Below are positions 32,101 through 41,516 of a stretch of DNA of 64,000 nt, in pieces; within the stretch, counting starts at the first letter, position 1, and each line of letters starts with the position of its first letter. The DNA lies in the NCBI GenBank assembly GCA_964593795.1, contig CAZQJC010000163.1, positions 1-64,000 of the forward strand. Reading direction: 5' to 3'. The notes beneath the pieces were generated by a model. The model was not told the origin of the DNA, did not search any database, and worked only from the letters and a program-made list of their open reading frames with translations. This stretch comes from JAHFDS01 sp964593795 (GTDB lineage Bacteria; Myxococcota_A; Polyangia; JAHFDS01). A program made the position numbers and the translations under genes.

Positions 32101-32989
32101 CGCCGGCTTCGTCTACGTGCCGCCGGGCCGGTTCGTCCTCGGTAGCGTCGACGACGGCCCCCTGCGGCGCTCGTTCTTCCGCGCCCCGCCGGCCCACACG
32201 GCGACCACGGGCGGCTACTTCATCGCGCGCCACGAGGTCACCTTCGGCGACTGGATCACGTTCCTCGAGCAGCTCCCCGCGGCCGAGCGCACGCGCCGCA
32301 CGCCCCGCGCCCGCATCTCGGCCAACGTCGCGCTCGAGCTCTTGCCGCGGGGCCGCACGTGGGAGCTGCAGATGCGCCCCGCGGGGCACACGTACACCGC
32401 GCGCGCGGGCGAGCCCATTCGCTACCGCGGCCGCGACCGCCGCGCCGAGCAGGACTGGCTCCGCATGCCCGTCTCGGCGGTCTCGTACGACGACGCGCTC
32501 GCGTTCTCGGCGTGGCTCGATCGCACGGGCCGCGTCCCCGGCGCACGAGTCTGCACCGAGCGCGAGTGGGAGCGCGCCGCGCGGGGCGCCGACGCGCGCC
32601 CCCTGCCGACGGGCGATCACCTCGGCCCGGACGACGCCAACATCGACGTGACCTACGGGCAGAAGCCCGAGGCGTTCGGCCCGGACGAGGTCGGCGCGCA
32701 CCCCGGCTCGCGCAGCCTCTTCGGCGTGGACGACCTCGCGGGCAACGTCTGGGAGATCGTGGCGCCCGCCGCGCCGGGCCTCGGTCCGACCGATCGCGGG
32801 GGCAGCTTCTACGAGGACGAGCTGACCGCGCTCGTGGTCAACCGCAACCCGAGCGAGCCCGGCAAGCGCTACCCGCTCCTCGGCCTGCGCGTGTGCGCGA
32901 CCCCGGGGAACGCCAGGTTGGCGCAGGGGGGCTACTCGACTGGCCGGCCCGGTCAGGCAGGTGTGCCGAGCTCGCCCGAACGTTTCTAG
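29156..32989 (+). CDS. Multidomain Ser/Thr kinase - STAND ATPase - PEGA - FGE-sulfatase-like protein
   Basis: A 1277-residue protein from ATG 29156. Kinase: about 16-330, with GRGGMGVVY, VAIKFI, HRDLKPAN, DFGLAKV and GTPLYMAPEV, plus an Ala/Pro-rich insertion before the activation-loop end. STAND-type ATPase: about 340-740, with PYRGLAPFEAAHRALFFGRD, Walker A DSGIGKSS near 365, and Walker B LVLFVDQLEELV. One TM segment lies near 748-768. PEGA-like: about 904-960 (LSVTSLPAGAAVSM, GRTPLELALDHGSYLLEV). FGE-sulfatase fold: about 984-1265 (FVYVPPGRFVLGS, RVCTEREWERAARG, DLAGNVWEI, RGGSFYEDE, LGLRVCA). The catalytic cysteine pair of true formylglycine-generating enzymes is not seen, so this end is more likely a ligand-binding sensor. 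Cytoplasmic kinase and ATPase plus a periplasmic sensor is the inferred topology. Confidence 0.92.
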   Translation: MEPGARAFAPPSAFGEYELVRPLGRGGMGVVYLAHDTLLDRHVAIKFITGTVRGTLDDWDHARFFVEARAIARLAHPNVVAVHRAGVVADHPYLVSELVRGQSLAELPRPMPWREVCAIGIDLARGLAAAHRAGVLHRDLKPANAMRGEDGTVKLLDFGLAKVVEASTARTLKAVPKASDISADPNATRPLAPAPAAGGAGPTSSDAPTERAGTPLYMAPEVWLGQVATERSDLYSLGVLLYELAAGAAPLAGLSAEAIEARVASADAPPLATRAPGVEPRFAALVDALLARDPAVRPASADAVREALEALVDAGAARALPEGAPYRGLAPFEAAHRALFFGRDAEVRAVLDRLRAQPLVLVVADSGIGKSSLCRAGVVPRVEEGALGDVAPRRAISLVPSRRPLVSLAAALGPSLGGEAAVEALLRERPADLGRELRRGEGLVLFVDQLEELVTLAAPAEAAAFAAALTSMVAAGGALRVLATARTDFLSRLQTLPTLGREISAAVLLLGPMDAEGLRQAIVGPVTAKGFRFESEGTVESLLAEALRARGGLPLLEFALALLWDRRDEARRVIPDGALEALGGVSGALARHADGVLAALPPAERAEAMRLLGALLTAEGTRARRADRELVLAGGGPARAALDALVRGRLLVATEADAPTETAYEIAHEALVDGWSTLRGLVSQDAGRRWAEERVARAAREWERLHHAREALWGERQLAETRAAGPGLGELERAFLARSRRAVLGRRLLRGGAVLAVPVLIGAALLVARARVRQELEARIGGHVTACLGALDGAAMLARSVDAERTRALALFDAQRPEEAEAGWTRAAALAHDLEARQLRAQREIEAALPYDPDRPALRALAARALHERWRTSRDPLARDDLAERIVALDPHGREAGSLRAKATLSVTSLPAGAAVSMRRLGGAEVPLAPIGRTPLELALDHGSYLLEVTAEGGPPVRLPILLERGERLAAEVPIPTATEIPAGFVYVPPGRFVLGSVDDGPLRRSFFRAPPAHTATTGGYFIARHEVTFGDWITFLEQLPAAERTRRTPRARISANVALELLPRGRTWELQMRPAGHTYTARAGEPIRYRGRDRRAEQDWLRMPVSAVSYDDALAFSAWLDRTGRVPGARVCTEREWERAARGADARPLPTGDHLGPDDANIDVTYGQKPEAFGPDEVGAHPGSRSLFGVDDLAGNVWEIVAPAAPGLGPTDRGGSFYEDELTALVVNRNPSEPGKRYPLLGLRVCATPGNARLAQGGYSTGRPGQAGVPSSPERF

Positions 32990-33014
32990 GTACTGCGGCA
33001 GGAGGGGCGAGCGC

Positions 33015-34750
<1,736 letters not shown>

Positions 34751-34754
<4 letters not shown>

Positions 34755-36484
34755 GTCACGAGCGCCATGAACGCGCGCTCGAGCTCGCCGAGGCGCCCCG
34801 CCGCGCGCGCCCGCGCCGCCGCCATCGTCTCCTCGGCCCGCACCTCCTCGCGCACGTCGAAGTAGAACTTGATCTTCGGCTCCGTGCCGCTCGGGCGCAC
34901 CGTGATGCGCGACCCATCCGCCAGGGCGAATGCGAGGACGTTCGAGCGCGGCAGCGAGATCGGCTCGCTGCCGCCCCCCGGGCGGACGCGCACGCCGCGC
35001 CCCACGTCCGTCATGGCGCGCACCGCCGTCTCGCCGACGCGCTCGGGCGGCGCGGCCCGCAGGGCCTCCATCGTGGCCGCGATGCGCTGCGCGCCGTCCT
35101 GCCCCTTGTGCGTCACGTTCTTCGCGCCGCTCGCGTAGTACCCGTAGCGCCGGTAGAGCTCGTCGAGGCGCTCCCACAGCGTGCGCCCTGCGGCCTGCTC
35201 GCGCGCCGCGAGGTCCGCGAGCACGAGCGCCGAGCCCACGCCGTCCTTGTCGCGCACGATCGTGCCGACCGTGTAGCCGAGCGCCTCCTCGTAGCCGAAG
35301 AGGAACTCGAGGCCCTCCGATGCCTGCAGGTCCATCGCGCGGTTCGCGATCCACTTGAAGCCGGTCAGCACCTCCTCGTATCGCACGCCGAGCCGCTCGC
35401 ACATGGCGCCGAGGAACGGCGACGACACGATGGTGGTGATGGCGACCTTGCGCGCGGGGTCCTTCGCGCCCTCGACGGTGTGGCCCGCGAGGAGCGCGCC
35501 GATCTCGTTGCCCGACAGCGCCGCGAAGGTGCCGTCCTGGCGCCGCGCCGCGATCGCGAGCCGGTCCGCGTCGGGGTCGTTGGCGATCACGAGGTCCGCG
35601 CGCGTCTTCTCCGCGAGGGCGAGGGACAGGTCGAGCGCCCCCGGCTCCTCGGGGTTCGGGAACGCGACGGTGGGGAACGCGCCGTCGGGCTCGAACTGCT
35701 CGGCGACGAGGTGCACCCTGGCGAACCCCGCGCGGCCGAGCGCCTCCTTCACCAGCGCGCCGCCGACGCCGTGCATCGCGGTGTAGACGATGCCGAGCGT
35801 GTCGCGGCCGGCGCCCTTGGGCGGCACGAGCCCCGCGATCGCGTCGAGGTAGCTCGCCTGCACGCGCGGCGGCACGTCGACGACGAGCTTGGCGGCGCGC
35901 GCCTCGGCGAGCGAGGGGCGCGGCACGCGCGAGATCGAGCCCACGCGCCCGATCGCCGCTGCGATCGCGACGTCCGTCGGCGGGATGATCTGCGCGGCGT
36001 TCGACCAGTAAGCCTTGTAGCCGTTGTACTCGGGGGGGTTGTGGCTCGCGGTGATCATGACGCCGGCGCCCACACCGAGCGCGGTGACGGCGTAGGCCGC
36101 GAGCGGGGTCGGCGCGAGGTGCGAGAACAGGTGCGCGACGACGCCGCGCCCCGCGGCCACGCGCGCCGCCTCCTCGGCGAATTCGCGCGAGAGGCGCCGC
36201 CCGTCGTAGGCGATGACGAGGCCACGCTCGGAAAGGCCGCTCGCGGCGAGGTGCTCGCAGAGGCCCGCGGTCGCGGCGATCACGACGGCGCGGTTCATCC
36301 GGTTCGGGCCGCCCCCGAGCACGCCGCGCAGGCCGGCGGTGCCGAACTCGAGGCGCCCGGCGAAGCGGTCGGCCAGCTCGGCCTCGGCGCCCGCGGTGAG
36401 CAGGCCCTCGAGCTCGGCGCGGGTCTCGGGATCGGGATCGTCCGCGATCCAGGCGCGGACGGAGGCAGCGAGGTCGGCGTTCAT
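34751..36484 (-). CDS. Phosphoglucomutase/phosphomannomutase (alpha-D-phosphohexomutase)
   Basis: A 577-residue protein from ATG 36484, the usual length for the PgcA/PGM2 type. The four signature regions are present: the phosphoserine loop TASHNPPEYNGYK near residue 144, the magnesium loop NDPDADRLAIA near 303, the sugar loop GYEEALGY, and the phosphate loop RPSGTEPKIKFYF. The opening GTAGLRG is also typical. It interconverts hexose 1- and 6-phosphates, feeding envelope sugar or glycogen synthesis. Its stop overlaps the start of the FHA/sigma-54 activator, so a central metabolic enzyme and a regulator are co-translated. Confidence 0.95.
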
Positions 36485-36508
36485 GGGCCCTGGAGCATAC
36501 TAGGCCGC

Positions 36509-36805
36509 ATGGGTCTCGAGGAACGCGTCCCGTGTGTGGAGCCGCCGGCGCTCGAGCGCGTGCTGGGCCTTCTGGCCGAGGGCGGCTACGCGTCGATGAT
36601 CGCGATGGTCGACGGCGCGCTGGTGATGCCGAAGGCGCCGCCGCCCGCGCGCTGGCGGGACGTGCGCGTGCGCACGCCCGACGGCACGGTGTCGATCGTG
36701 CGCCACGAGGACGCCGTCTCGGTGGTGGTGTTCGGCAACGCCGACGAGCGCATGCGCGCGGCGCAGGCCAGGGTCCTGGCCGCGATCCGCGCCGCGCTTG
36801 CCTGA
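36509..36805 (+). CDS. Small hypothetical protein
   Basis: A 98-residue ORF from ATG 36509, divergent from the phosphohexomutase with 24 bp between starts. It has no signal peptide or TM segment. The sequence looks like a small alpha/beta domain (ALERVLGLLAEGGYASMIAM, RTPDGTVSIVRHEDAVSVVV) ending in an Ala-rich helix. I do not recognise it. Third positions are GC-rich, which supports it being coding. Confidence 0.6.
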   Translation: MGLEERVPCVEPPALERVLGLLAEGGYASMIAMVDGALVMPKAPPPARWRDVRVRTPDGTVSIVRHEDAVSVVVFGNADERMRAAQARVLAAIRAALA

Positions 36806-36907
36806 AACGGGAAGAAAGGGCCTCCCGCCCTCTGCCGGCGTGGGAGGACGCCAAGGGAGAGGGAGGGGTCCAGAGGACGGGAGGCGAGAGATTCGTTCGT
36901 GGTGTGA

Positions 36908-37303
36908 CTACGCCTGGGCGCGCGACTCGGCCTTGGGGGCCGGCGCGTTGCGCAGGGTCGCGACGCTGGCGACCGCCTGAGCGGACTGTCCGCCCCAGCG
37001 GAGCCAGCCCGAGACGAGGCGCTCGATCGTGCCGAGCACCTGGCGCTCGGTCGCCGTCTCCGAGTCGTTGGCGTCGCGCACGAGCTTGATCGCGGAGGTC
37101 GCCGCGGTCTCGCCGAGGTCGATCGCCTTGCCGATCAGCTTGGCCTTCTCGGCCGAGAGGTTGCCGAGGCCCGAGAGGACGCGCTGGATCACGGTGCCCA
37201 CGAGCTCCGTGGCGGCGCCGACGGTGTCCTCGACCGGGGCCGCAGCCTCGGTGCCGTTCTTGAGAGAAGAGGTCTCGTACACGCTGTCATCCTTCTTTGC
37301 CAT
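36908..37303 (-). CDS. Small helical protein of unknown function
   Basis: A 131-residue protein from ATG 37303, with a good ribosome-binding site AAGGAG (37312-37317) 8 bases upstream. Much of it is one predicted amphipathic helical stretch (VGAATELVGTVIQRVLSGL, KAKLIGKAIDLGETAATSAIK), reminiscent of phasin-like or polar surface-coating proteins, though no family is clear. There is no signal peptide. It has the best sigma-70-like promoter in the window (37328-37356), suggesting strong, standalone expression. The AT-richer upstream DNA stands out from the surroundings. Confidence 0.72.
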   Translation of the reverse strand: MAKKDDSVYETSSLKNGTEAAAPVEDTVGAATELVGTVIQRVLSGLGNLSAEKAKLIGKAIDLGETAATSAIKLVRDANDSETATERQVLGTIERLVSGWLRWGGQSAQAVASVATLRNAPAPKAESRAQA

Positions 37304-37327
37304 GGGGTCAGCTCCTTGTTGACGCAG

Positions 37328-37356
37328 AAGCTAATTCGCATGACGCATAGTGTCAA
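37328..37356 (-). promoter_or_regulatory. Sigma-70-type promoter for the 131-residue protein gene
   Basis: Read on the minus strand: a perfect -35 TTGACA (37351-37356), a 17-base spacer, and a -10 TAGCTT (37328-37333). The start site would be near 37320, just upstream of the AAGGAG ribosome-binding site and ATG 37303. The region is unusually AT-rich for this window. Confidence 0.6.
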
Positions 37357-37474
37357 CATGCTGTGTGAAGATTGTTTCAACGCATTGATAGCGCTCATGA
37401 AAGTCCCGTCCACAGCGCTGGGAGCCCTTGCGCTGCAGTGCGTTACGAGGTGGAAACGCGGGTGTGCCGGGACG

Positions 37475-37786
37475 TCAGCGACCCAGCAGCGCGGACAGGG
37501 CGGAACGTGCGGCCGCAGGCAGGCTCTCCTGCCAGGTGCGGTCGCGCTCGAGCAGGGTCAAGAGGGGCGGGAGCCGCCCGAGGAACGGCCCGAGGGCGCG
37601 CTCGGCGTGCTCCTCGAGCGCGTCCCGCTGGGCGATCGCGGCGCCGAGGCACTGGGAGACGGCATCGCGCACGCGCTCGTCGCCGACCTCGCCGCACCAC
37701 TTCGCGAGCAGCGTCGGCTCGGCACACACGCCGAGCGCGCTGACGCACTCGGAGATCCGCTCGGCTCGCCTGTCCGCGGGCGGCAT
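37475..37786 (-). CDS. Small hypothetical protein, third gene of RecA-SLOG cluster
   Basis: A 103-residue ORF from ATG 37786, starting 15 bp after the ATPase/SLOG gene ends. It appears all-helical (RISECVSALGVCAEPTLL, DAVSQCLGAAIAQRDALEEH) with three cysteines and no signal peptide. I do not recognise it. The short gap suggests co-transcription with the two genes upstream. Confidence 0.62.
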   Translation of the reverse strand: MPPADRRAERISECVSALGVCAEPTLLAKWCGEVGDERVRDAVSQCLGAAIAQRDALEEHAERALGPFLGRLPPLLTLLERDRTWQESLPAAARSALSALLGR

Positions 37787-37801
37787 GAGGCGGGTTCGGA
37801 C

Positions 37802-39115
37802 TTAGCCCTTGGCGGCCGGCTTGCCGAACGAGCGCTCGAACAGGGCGCGGATGGCCGCGCGGCCGTCGTCGGTCAGGAAGCGCGTGCCGGTGCCGGTGAA
37901 CCGCGTGCGCGTGATGATGGGCGCGGGATCGGGCTCGAAGGCGTGGCCGTTCCAGAACGACCAGCCGTGGCGCTCCTGGCAGTACACGTGCAGCGGCTTC
38001 TGCTCGTGCTTGGCCAGCTCGGCTGCCCAGCCCGTGCCGCCCTTGATGGTGTCGTCCGGCAGGATGCTGCCCACCACGAAGACCTCACCCGCCGTGTGCA
38101 CCTGGTGCCAGATCGACTGCAGCACCTTGCGGAAGATCGGCGTGCCCGGGTAGGTGCGGGAGATGTGCGAGGTCAGCTTCGGCGAGCTGACGTCGCCCTG
38201 CCGGAGCTCCTGCTCGGAGAGCTGCACGAGGCCGCGCGTGCGCGCCGCCGCGTGACCCTCGAAGGAGAAGTTGATCTCGGCGATGCCGTGCCGCTCCGCG
38301 CAGGCGCCGAACTCGGCCTCTGCGCCCTGCGCCGCGCCCGAGAGCAGCGTGTAGGCGCTGCGCGGGAAGCGTGGGCCGCCGGACTCCTGGTCGCCCTCGG
38401 CGGCCGCGAGGCGCAGCGTGTCCGGCTGCAGGTGCACGACGGGCAGGCGCATCTCGGCCTCGGCGCCCTCGACGCCGCGCTCGAGGACGACCCGCACGGA
38501 GACGTCGGGGCCGGTCGGCTCGAGGACGAGCGCGCGATCGATGATCGCGGCGTAGCCGTCGCACGGCGCGGGCAAGCGCGTGGGTGCTCCGGCGGCGCGT
38601 GGCATCTGGGCGCTCATCCAGAGCTCGGCGCCGACGCGGCGGGCGAACGACTTGAACGCCCCGATCGTCGCGGCCGTCGAGGCCACGGCGCCGGACCAGT
38701 CGAACCCGTCGATGAGGATGACCTCGGGTCGGAATGCCAGCGAGTGCGCGAACGTGTCGAGCGCCTTCTCCACCCGATCCGCGGAGATCGAGCGCTCGGC
38801 GAAGGCCTGGATGATGCGGCGTCGCACGAGCTCGGTCCAGGCCGCCTCGCGGCCCGCGCTGCCCGCGCCGGACGCCGTCGACAGGTCCTCGTACAGCGTC
38901 TCGTAGTAGGACTGCACGAGGTCGAGGGTCTGCCCGAGGGCGAAGTGCAGGACACCGCGCTCGCGCGCCAGCACATCGAGCGCGATCTGCACCAGGAAGG
39001 CGGTCTTGCCGACGCCCGTGCGCGCGAGGACGAGACCGAGCGAGCCCGCGCCGAGCGGACCGAGGGAGGACTCGATGGTGCGAAGGGGACTCTTGCCGAG
39101 GAGCGCGGAGGACAT
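37802..39115 (-). CDS. RecA/KaiC-like ATPase fused to a SLOG-like Rossmann domain
   Basis: A 437-residue protein from ATG 39115. The N-terminal half is a RecA/KaiC-like ATPase: Walker A ARTGVGKTAF (31-40), a following helix-strand VLHFALGQTLDLVQ, and Walker B VILIDGFDW near 133. The C-terminal half (about 250-437) looks like a SLOG/YspA-type Rossmann domain: Gly-rich TLLSGAAQGAEAEFG, then INFSFEGH, TPIFRKVLQSIWHQV, VFVVGSILPDDTIKGGTGWA, and HGWSFWNGHAFE. SLOG domains bind nucleotides or nucleotide-derived signals and often occur in defence or stress systems. I cannot say what the ATPase acts on. It lies in a three-gene run with two unknown proteins. Confidence 0.75.
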   Translation of the reverse strand: MSSALLGKSPLRTIESSLGPLGAGSLGLVLARTGVGKTAFLVQIALDVLARERGVLHFALGQTLDLVQSYYETLYEDLSTASGAGSAGREAAWTELVRRRIIQAFAERSISADRVEKALDTFAHSLAFRPEVILIDGFDWSGAVASTAATIGAFKSFARRVGAELWMSAQMPRAAGAPTRLPAPCDGYAAIIDRALVLEPTGPDVSVRVVLERGVEGAEAEMRLPVVHLQPDTLRLAAAEGDQESGGPRFPRSAYTLLSGAAQGAEAEFGACAERHGIAEINFSFEGHAAARTRGLVQLSEQELRQGDVSSPKLTSHISRTYPGTPIFRKVLQSIWHQVHTAGEVFVVGSILPDDTIKGGTGWAAELAKHEQKPLHVYCQERHGWSFWNGHAFEPDPAPIITRTRFTGTGTRFLTDDGRAAIRALFERSFGKPAAKG

Positions 39116-39123
39116 CGCAGGCT

Positions 39124-39756
39124 CTAGTACGCGGCGCGGAGCTTGGCGAGGGCGCCGGGGACCGCGCCCACCTGCACGCCGAGGCCGATCGTCAGGAGGT
39201 CGCCGCTCGTCCGCACCTCCTTGATGTGCACGACGTCTTGCAGCACCTCGAGGGCCTTCTTGAGCCCCTTGTTGCCGGCCAGCGCGGGCACGCGCATGAG
39301 GTCGAAGACGAAGCGGTCGTCGCGCGCCTCGACGAGGCCGGGCGGCTTCTTGGGCAGGAAGCCGAGGAGGTTGCCGGGGCGCTTGAGGTCCATCGCGCCG
39401 AGCATCTGCGCCGCCGGGCTGTTGGGCGGCGCGCTGATCTTGAGCTCGGCGATGCGCAGCTCGATGCGCAGCTCGTCGGAGCGGGCCGAGACGGCGTCGA
39501 AGCCGACGTCGGCGGTGACGCGCATCTGCGTGCCGAAGAGGTCGAGCGTCGCCGCGACGCCGAGCGCGGGCGGGTTCGCGTAGACCTCGAGTCCGGCGAG
39601 CTTGCCCTTCTTGGGCATCCTCGCGACCGCCCATCGAAGGAGGTCGAGCGGGACGTCGATCTGGAGCCGGGTGGCGTCCTTCGCGGCCTGGAGGAGGAAG
39701 CTCGGGTGCGAGCGGAGGTAGCCGAGGCCGTTGCGAACGGCTTTCAGGTTGAACAT
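39124..39756 (-). CDS. Conserved-looking protein of unknown function
   Basis: A 210-residue ORF from ATG 39756; the frame is open a little further upstream. It has no signal peptide. It mixes helices with strand-rich segments (LAGLEVYANPPALGVAATLDL, LRIELRIAELKISAPP, VVHIKEVRTSGDLLTIGLGV), giving a faint resemblance to lipid-binding DUF2993-type folds, but I cannot confirm it. It is separated by 8 bp from the ATPase/SLOG gene and is the first gene of that cluster. Confidence 0.68.
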   Translation of the reverse strand: MFNLKAVRNGLGYLRSHPSFLLQAAKDATRLQIDVPLDLLRWAVARMPKKGKLAGLEVYANPPALGVAATLDLFGTQMRVTADVGFDAVSARSDELRIELRIAELKISAPPNSPAAQMLGAMDLKRPGNLLGFLPKKPPGLVEARDDRFVFDLMRVPALAGNKGLKKALEVLQDVVHIKEVRTSGDLLTIGLGVQVGAVPGALAKLRAAY

Positions 39757-40025
39757 GAAGCACGGAGCGTACCGCCCCGCCGCCGGGGGGCGCAAGCGGG
39801 AGCCCTGCGGGCCACCGGCGCTCGGCGCTGCGCTCGTCGAGGCTCGTGGCCTTCTCGAGGAAGCGGCGACGGGGTGGAGTCAGTGCGACGCCATCAGCGT
39901 GATTGTCCCGAGAGAAATGCAGAATTTGCACGGAGCGTCGAGGGATCGAGTGGTGTCACACTGCCACCAAGAGGTCGAACGCTCGCGCGGGCTGTGCGAC
40001 ACTGGAGGCCGAGTGGCGAGCGCGC

Positions 40026-41516
40026 ATGGCTGAGCCAGGGGATCCGTCGCAGGGGCTGGCCATCGGCAGCTTCGTCGGCGAGTACCGGATCGAAGCGCTG
40101 CTCGGAGAAGGGGGGATGGGGACGGTCTACGCCGCGGTGCACCCCGTGATCGGCAAGAAGGTCGCGGTCAAGGTCCTCGCCGCCGCCGTCACGCAGGACC
40201 GCAACGCGATCGAGCGGTTCGTCCTCGAGGCGCGGTCCGTCAACGCGATCGGCCACGCGAACATCGTGGACATCTTCTCCTTCGGCCAGCTCCCGGATCA
40301 CCGGCACTACTTCGTGATGGAGCGGCTCGAGGGCGAGACGCTGCGCGCGCGCATCGACCGGCTCGGGCCCGTCTCGGCCGTCGCGGCGCTCGCGCCGTTC
40401 CGGGACGTGGGGCGCGCGCTCGCGGCGGCCCACCGGAACCAGATCATCCACCGCGATCTCAAGCCCGACAACATCATGCTGGCGGCGGACGAGAAGGGTG
40501 GGCTGTCGGCCAAGCTCCTCGACTTCGGCGTGGCGAAGCTCCTCGACACCGGGGCCGGGAGCGTGCGCTCGCCCAAGACGCGGGCCGGGACGGTCGTCGG
40601 CACGCCGCAGTACATGGCGCCCGAGCAGTGCCTCGGTGGGGCCGTGGACGCGCGCAGCGATCTCTACGCCCTCGGCGTCGTGCTGTTCGAGGCGCTCACG
40701 GGTCACCTGCCGTTCGACGGATCGACGGTCGTCGAGATCTGGCAGGGGCACGTGGGCAAGCTGCCGCCGCCCCTGCGCGGGAGCATGCCGCCCGGGTCCG
40801 CGTGGTCGGACGAGCTCGAGGCGCTCGTGATGCAGCTCCTCGCCAAGAGCCCTTCCAACCGGCTGCAGAACGCGGCCCAGCTCTGCGAGGCGATCGACGC
40901 CATCGCCCCGACGCTGGGTGCCACGCCGGCGCGCCGGGACCGCCCGCCCCGCCTGGATGCGCCGCTCGTGCCGCCGACGCAGGCGATCCTCATGACGTGC
41001 CCCGGCGGCGTCACCGCGCCGAGCCAGGACGAGCTCGCCCGGCTGGCGGCCGCGTTCGAGGCGCGCATCGCCGACGTCGTGACGCTCGACAACGTCTCGG
41101 TGTACCTGCCCCCCGGGGAGGGTGCGGCGCGGGATGCCGGCCCTCCGAGCGCGACGTTCGGGCCGGTCGATGTGGACCTCGACATGCCGGATCCGTCGGC
41201 CGCGCCGCACGTGCCCGGGCTGTCGGCGCCCCCGCCCCCTGCGGCCCCCGGCCCCAACGCGCCGTCGCGCGCGGTCCCTGCGCCCGTCTCGGAGGACGCG
41301 CGCTACGCGCCGCCGAGCGCGCCGGAGGTGTCGCTCGAGCTCGGCCTGGACACGGTCGCTGCCCCGCGTCCCCGGCGCATCCCGACCGCGCCGCCGCGGC
41401 CCGCCGCCAGGCCGGCCCCGGCCGCCAGCGCCGGCTCGTCGACGTGGCTCATCGTGGTGGGTGTGCTCGTGGTCGCCGCGGGCGTCGCGGCGCTGATGTT
41501 GGTGTACCGCCAGTGA
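40026..41516 (+). CDS. Ser/Thr protein kinase with C-terminal TM segment
   Basis: A 496-residue protein from ATG 40026. The kinase domain spans about 20-290: GEGGMGTVY, VAVKVLA, HRDLKPDN near residue 141, DFGVAKL, and GTPQYMAPEQ. All catalytic residues are present. A Pro/Ala-rich linker follows, then a single TM segment near 477-493 (LIVVGVLVVAAGVAALML) and only a few residues after it. This is the standard PknB-like order but with no extracellular sensor. The stop overlaps the GTG of an HTH-PAS-PAS-PilZ protein (GTGA), a likely substrate or partner (inference). Confidence 0.92.
   Translation: MAEPGDPSQGLAIGSFVGEYRIEALLGEGGMGTVYAAVHPVIGKKVAVKVLAAAVTQDRNAIERFVLEARSVNAIGHANIVDIFSFGQLPDHRHYFVMERLEGETLRARIDRLGPVSAVAALAPFRDVGRALAAAHRNQIIHRDLKPDNIMLAADEKGGLSAKLLDFGVAKLLDTGAGSVRSPKTRAGTVVGTPQYMAPEQCLGGAVDARSDLYALGVVLFEALTGHLPFDGSTVVEIWQGHVGKLPPPLRGSMPPGSAWSDELEALVMQLLAKSPSNRLQNAAQLCEAIDAIAPTLGATPARRDRPPRLDAPLVPPTQAILMTCPGGVTAPSQDELARLAAAFEARIADVVTLDNVSVYLPPGEGAARDAGPPSATFGPVDVDLDMPDPSAAPHVPGLSAPPPPAAPGPNAPSRAVPAPVSEDARYAPPSAPEVSLELGLDTVAAPRPRRIPTAPPRPAARPAPAASAGSSTWLIVVGVLVVAAGVAALMLVYRQ

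Noticed and set aside
32108..32950. FGE-like end of the large kinase as an active formylglycine-generating enzyme
   Set aside because: The catalytic cysteine pair expected near the C-terminus is not present.
39896..39940. Possible sigma-54 promoter (TTGCA element) upstream of the 40026 kinase
   Set aside because: No GG element lies at the required spacing upstream of TTGCA.
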